Positions 61,624 through 64,000 of a stretch of DNA of 64,000 nucleotides are shown piece by piece. Both the position numbers and the translations under genes were made by a program. Below the pieces are notes generated by a model, which saw only the letters and a program-made list of their open reading frames with translations, ran no database searches and was not told the origin of the DNA. The first letter of the stretch is position 1. Every line of letters starts with the position of its first letter. The stretch is from Mesorhizobium sp. ES1-4 (lineage in GTDB: Bacteria; Pseudomonadota; Alphaproteobacteria; Rhizobiales; Rhizobiaceae): contig NZ_JAIUGV010000003.1 of the NCBI RefSeq assembly GCF_020164745.1, forward strand, positions 310,001 to 374,000. Reading direction: 5' to 3'.

Positions 61624-61652
61624 GTATCATCATGATTGAAATAAAATGATAC
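61624..61652. promoter_or_regulatory. operator candidate of the second moc-type LacI regulator
   Basis: GTATCAT and ATGATAC are perfect 7-bp arms separated by 15 bases, which also hold most of the 8-base palindrome ATCATGAT (61629-61636). It sits 19 bases upstream of the LacI start, in the divergent promoter region. The ATGATA half-site is shared with the operator cluster upstream of mocD. Confidence 0.6.
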
Positions 61653-61799
61653 AAATGCAATTCTGATATTATTTCTGCCTTCTCCAAATATCAACCCTCC
61701 GATATGAATTGCGCCGAACAGGGGATCAATCGGCTGAGCCTAGGGCGGGTCCGAACCCCATAGGCACCAGAATGAACCGGGCGAGGAGGCGCTGTTACG

Positions 61800-62846
61800 A
61801 TGGACGACCTTCAGTATGGAACACGCGACAAGCGCGGCAATTGGGCCCCGCACCGGCGCGCCGAGCCGGCGCCGATCTGGCACCGTCCGTTCGATGCAAA
61901 AAAGGTGGTGAAATGGATTCCTGAGTTCTTCTGGCCGTGGAACACGTTTCATCTCGCCACGGCGCTCATTTGGGTAAATCTGCTTATCCCGAGCTGGCAG
62001 AGCCTCGCGAGCTTCTCGCTGCTTAACTACCTTTGGCTGTACGGCCTCAACGCCGCCGGGATTTTTCTGTTCTACGGCTTCTTCGAGCTGCGCTACTACA
62101 TTCAGCGCAAACAGCAGAACCGCTTCAAGTACAATCCGAAATTTCCGTCAGACGCGCCGTCCGACGTGTTCTGGTTCCAAAACCAGAACATCGACAATTT
62201 CGCCCGCTCATTCTTCGTCACGATACCGCTGTGGACGGTGGTCGAGATCGTGATGCTGTGGGTCTATGCGAACAGCTGGGCAGTCTGGCTGCCATGGACG
62301 ACGAACTGGCTATACCTTTCGTTCCTGGTGCTTATCGCGCCGGCGGTGCATGAGGTCTATTTCTTCTTCCTGCACAGGGCGATCCATTGGCCGCCGCTCT
62401 ATAAATGGGTGCATTCGGTCCATCACAATTCGATCAACCCAAGCCCGTGGTCGTCGCTGTCGATGCACCCGGTCGAAGGCTTCCTCTATCATGCCGAAGC
62501 CTGGCTCCACCTGTTAATCCCATCCAACCCGGTCTGCGCCTACTTCACGCTTCATGGCGCAGGATTTGGCGCCGTCAACGGCCATCTCGGTTTCGAGACC
62601 TTCGAGATCACCGACAAGGTCAATCTCGATAGCCATTCCTACGTGCACTACCTGCACCACAAGTACTTCGAGGTGAACTACGGCGGCGACGGGCTGGTGC
62701 CACTCGATAAGCTGTTCGGCACCTGGCACGACGGCAGCAAGGAAGCCGACGAAGTCATGAAGGGCCGCTTCCGCAAGAAAAAGGAAAAGGTGCGGAGCCG
62801 GCAGGAAGGCCGCGGCGATCCGGCATCAGGAATGCCTGCGGAATAA
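61800..62846 (+). CDS. sterol desaturase/fatty-acid hydroxylase-family membrane enzyme
   Basis: 348 residues, about four or five hydrophobic helices. Histidine clusters HEVYFFFLHR, HSVHHNS and HSYVHYLHHKY give the di-iron site of the FA_hydroxylase superfamily. Inner-membrane oxygenase of unknown substrate. It begins after GAGGAGGCGCTGTTACG. It is divergent from a moc-type LacI gene and 94 bases before a sugar-binding protein gene. That context argues for a sugar- or cyclitol-like substrate rather than a lipid (inference). Confidence 0.82.
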   Translation: MDDLQYGTRDKRGNWAPHRRAEPAPIWHRPFDAKKVVKWIPEFFWPWNTFHLATALIWVNLLIPSWQSLASFSLLNYLWLYGLNAAGIFLFYGFFELRYYIQRKQQNRFKYNPKFPSDAPSDVFWFQNQNIDNFARSFFVTIPLWTVVEIVMLWVYANSWAVWLPWTTNWLYLSFLVLIAPAVHEVYFFFLHRAIHWPPLYKWVHSVHHNSINPSPWSSLSMHPVEGFLYHAEAWLHLLIPSNPVCAYFTLHGAGFGAVNGHLGFETFEITDKVNLDSHSYVHYLHHKYFEVNYGGDGLVPLDKLFGTWHDGSKEADEVMKGRFRKKKEKVRSRQEGRGDPASGMPAE

Positions 62847-62940
62847 CGAACCAAACGCTGTTTCGGCTGAGCCCGTGAGGAGCGGACCCGGGACAGGAGG
62901 ACTTTTGTCGAACCCTGCGGGGTAATCTGGGAGGAATACC

Positions 62941-63906
62941 ATGAAGCTTTTCAAAACACTGGTGTCGACAGCGGTGCTGATCGGGTTCAGCACCGGCGCG
63001 ACGCTCGCCGCCAACATCTTCGTCGTCGGCGGCAAGCCCGACGATCCGTTCTGGTCGATCGTCAAGCGCGGTGCCGAAGACGCCGGCAAGGTCGTCGAGG
63101 CTCAGGGCGGCAAGGTCACCTGGCTCGGACCGCAGAACTACGACAATCTCGGTGTCGACGCCGCCGAGTTGATCCGCCAGGCGATCGACCAGAAGGCCGA
63201 CGCCATTGTCGGCCCGGACTGGGTGCCGGAAGCGATGGACCCTGCGTTCAAGGCAGTGAAAGATGCTGGCATTCCCCTGATCATCTACAATGCCGGCGGG
63301 CTGAAAGCGGCCGATCGTCTTGGCGCTATGAACTATGTCGGCTCGGACGACTACAAAGGCGGTGTCGCGGCTGGCGAGTACCTCACCAAGGCCGGGAACA
63401 AGAAGGGCGTCTGCATCAACACGCTGCCAGGCGCTGCCAATATCGAGGCCTTCTGCGGCGGCTTCAAGGAGGGGATGAAGAACGGCGGTGGCGAAGCCGA
63501 CGTCCTGCCATTGCCCGCTACATCCTTCGGCTCGGCGACGGCCGTCGCCCAGGCAGTGAAGGCCTATCTGCTGCAGCACCAGGACGTCAACGCCGTCTTT
63601 ACCATCGGCAATGTCGACGCCAACTCGGCCATGAACGGCCTCACCCAGGCCGGCAAGGTCGGGAAAGTGCAACTCTGCGGCATGAACTTTGACGAAACCA
63701 TCCTGAACAACATTAAGGATGGCAAGCAGGCCTGCGCCATCGACCAGCAAGGCTACCTGCAGGGATACCTGGCCGTCGCGATTCTGAATGGCCACGTCAA
63801 TTATGGCTTGGCGGTGCCCACCCGCGAGATCCTTACGGGACCAGGAATCATCGACAAGACGAACGTCGACGCCACCATCGCTGGCGTGAAAGCAGGGACG
63901 CGATAA
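62941..63906 (+). CDS. sugar ABC substrate-binding protein
   Basis: 321 residues with a signal peptide (LVSTAVLIGFSTGATLA). Ribose-type periplasmic-binding fold: IFVVGGKPDDPFWSIVKRG, AIVGPDWVPEAMDPAFKAV, YVGSDDYKGGVAAGEYL and CAIDQQGYLQGYLAVAIL. Begins after TGGGAGGAATACC. The permease and ATPase are presumably beyond the window. Followed by a terminator-like hairpin, as is common after binding-protein genes. Confidence 0.9.
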   Translation: MKLFKTLVSTAVLIGFSTGATLAANIFVVGGKPDDPFWSIVKRGAEDAGKVVEAQGGKVTWLGPQNYDNLGVDAAELIRQAIDQKADAIVGPDWVPEAMDPAFKAVKDAGIPLIIYNAGGLKAADRLGAMNYVGSDDYKGGVAAGEYLTKAGNKKGVCINTLPGAANIEAFCGGFKEGMKNGGGEADVLPLPATSFGSATAVAQAVKAYLLQHQDVNAVFTIGNVDANSAMNGLTQAGKVGKVQLCGMNFDETILNNIKDGKQACAIDQQGYLQGYLAVAILNGHVNYGLAVPTREILTGPGIIDKTNVDATIAGVKAGTR

Positions 63907-63917
63907 TCCTCCCGCCT

Positions 63918-63952
63918 GGGCCGCCCTCGCTTTACAGCGGGCGGCCCTTTTT
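63918..63952 (+). terminator. strong hairpin with T-run after the binding-protein gene
   Basis: GGGCCGCCC and GGGCGGCCC form a perfect 9-bp stem with a 12-base loop, followed directly by TTTTT and then CCCTTT. This is the only stem in the window with a clear T-tract and fits an intrinsic terminator or attenuator 12 bases past the stop. Confidence 0.85.
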
Positions 63953-64000
63953 CCCTTTCTCTGCGGCGGCACATTACGGCCAGCCGCGTGCTCGCGGATT

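Noticed and set aside
1..64000. tRNA, rRNA, prophage or intact insertion sequence
   Set aside because: I looked for cloverleaf-like segments, transposase or integrase motifs and phage structural genes and found none that I could support by eye; a dedicated tRNA scan was not possible.

Overview
This is a chromosomal stretch of a high-GC alphaproteobacterium of the order Rhizobiales, most likely Mesorhizobium or a close relative. The main evidence is gene order: hisB-DUF2628-hisH-hisA-hisF-hisE-coaA runs head to head with hslV-GNAT-DUF2585-hslU, and DUF1402, DUF2585 and DUF1045 genes are present. The iol genes are in the rhizobial order iolR-iolC(DUF2090 fusion)-iolD-iolE-iolB. Short dispersed AGCATGAT-type palindromes lie between genes. 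I saw no rRNA, tRNA, CRISPR array, prophage or intact insertion sequence.

Layout. 0-5.6 kb: xylA (cut by the window edge) and xylB with a small SnoaL-like gene inserted on the other strand, then a TPR protein and a LysE-type exporter. 5.8-10.5 kb: an L,D-transpeptidase, a PPi-type phosphofructokinase coupled to a metallo-beta-lactamase-fold hydrolase, and a DegP protease. 10.5-16.3 kb: the histidine operon on the minus strand, with DUF2628, DUF1330 and arginase-fold genes interleaved, ending in hisE and coaA. 16.5-20.8 kb: hslV, an acetyltransferase, DUF2585, hslU and DUF1402.

20.8-45.2 kb is the most distinctive part. A mocD-mocE-mocF-like set (membrane di-iron oxygenase, Rieske ferredoxin, ferredoxin reductase) is divergent from a LacI regulator. 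After a stray glycosyltransferase comes an inositol/rhizopine-type ABC importer (binding protein, permease, single-domain ATPase) with inositol 2-dehydrogenase and an SDR. A VapBC pair, a class I DAHP synthase and a LysE/WYL pair interrupt the block. It resumes with a second Gfo/Idh dehydrogenase, the RpiR-type regulator IolR and iolCDEB. Together these genes could import inositols, remove O-methyl groups by oxidation, oxidise the ring and degrade it to DHAP and malonate semialdehyde; the last step (iolA/mmsA) is not in the window. GGAA-N6-TTYC sites lie upstream of both the importer and iolC. DUF1045-phnM-phnN, a fragment of phosphonate metabolism, follows.

45.2-51.3 kb holds an RpiR regulator and a five-gene unit: a binding protein, a fused iron-type permease, an ATPase, a membrane protein with two ExxE helices and a tiny membrane protein. 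I do not recognise its substrate, and it is a good candidate for an undescribed transport system. 51.3-56.8 kb is a ribose-type sugar ABC importer divergent from a LacI regulator, with a tandem 17-bp repeat in the leader. 56.9-59.5 kb holds a methyltransferase, an ArsR/SRPBCC pair and an SDR. 59.5-60.5 kb is mostly decayed DNA with one small gene. 60.5-64 kb has a second LacI regulator of the moc-linked subgroup, divergent from a fatty-acid-hydroxylase-like di-iron membrane enzyme and another sugar-binding protein. This repeats the oxygenase + LacI + importer arrangement of the moc region. The window ends at a strong terminator hairpin.
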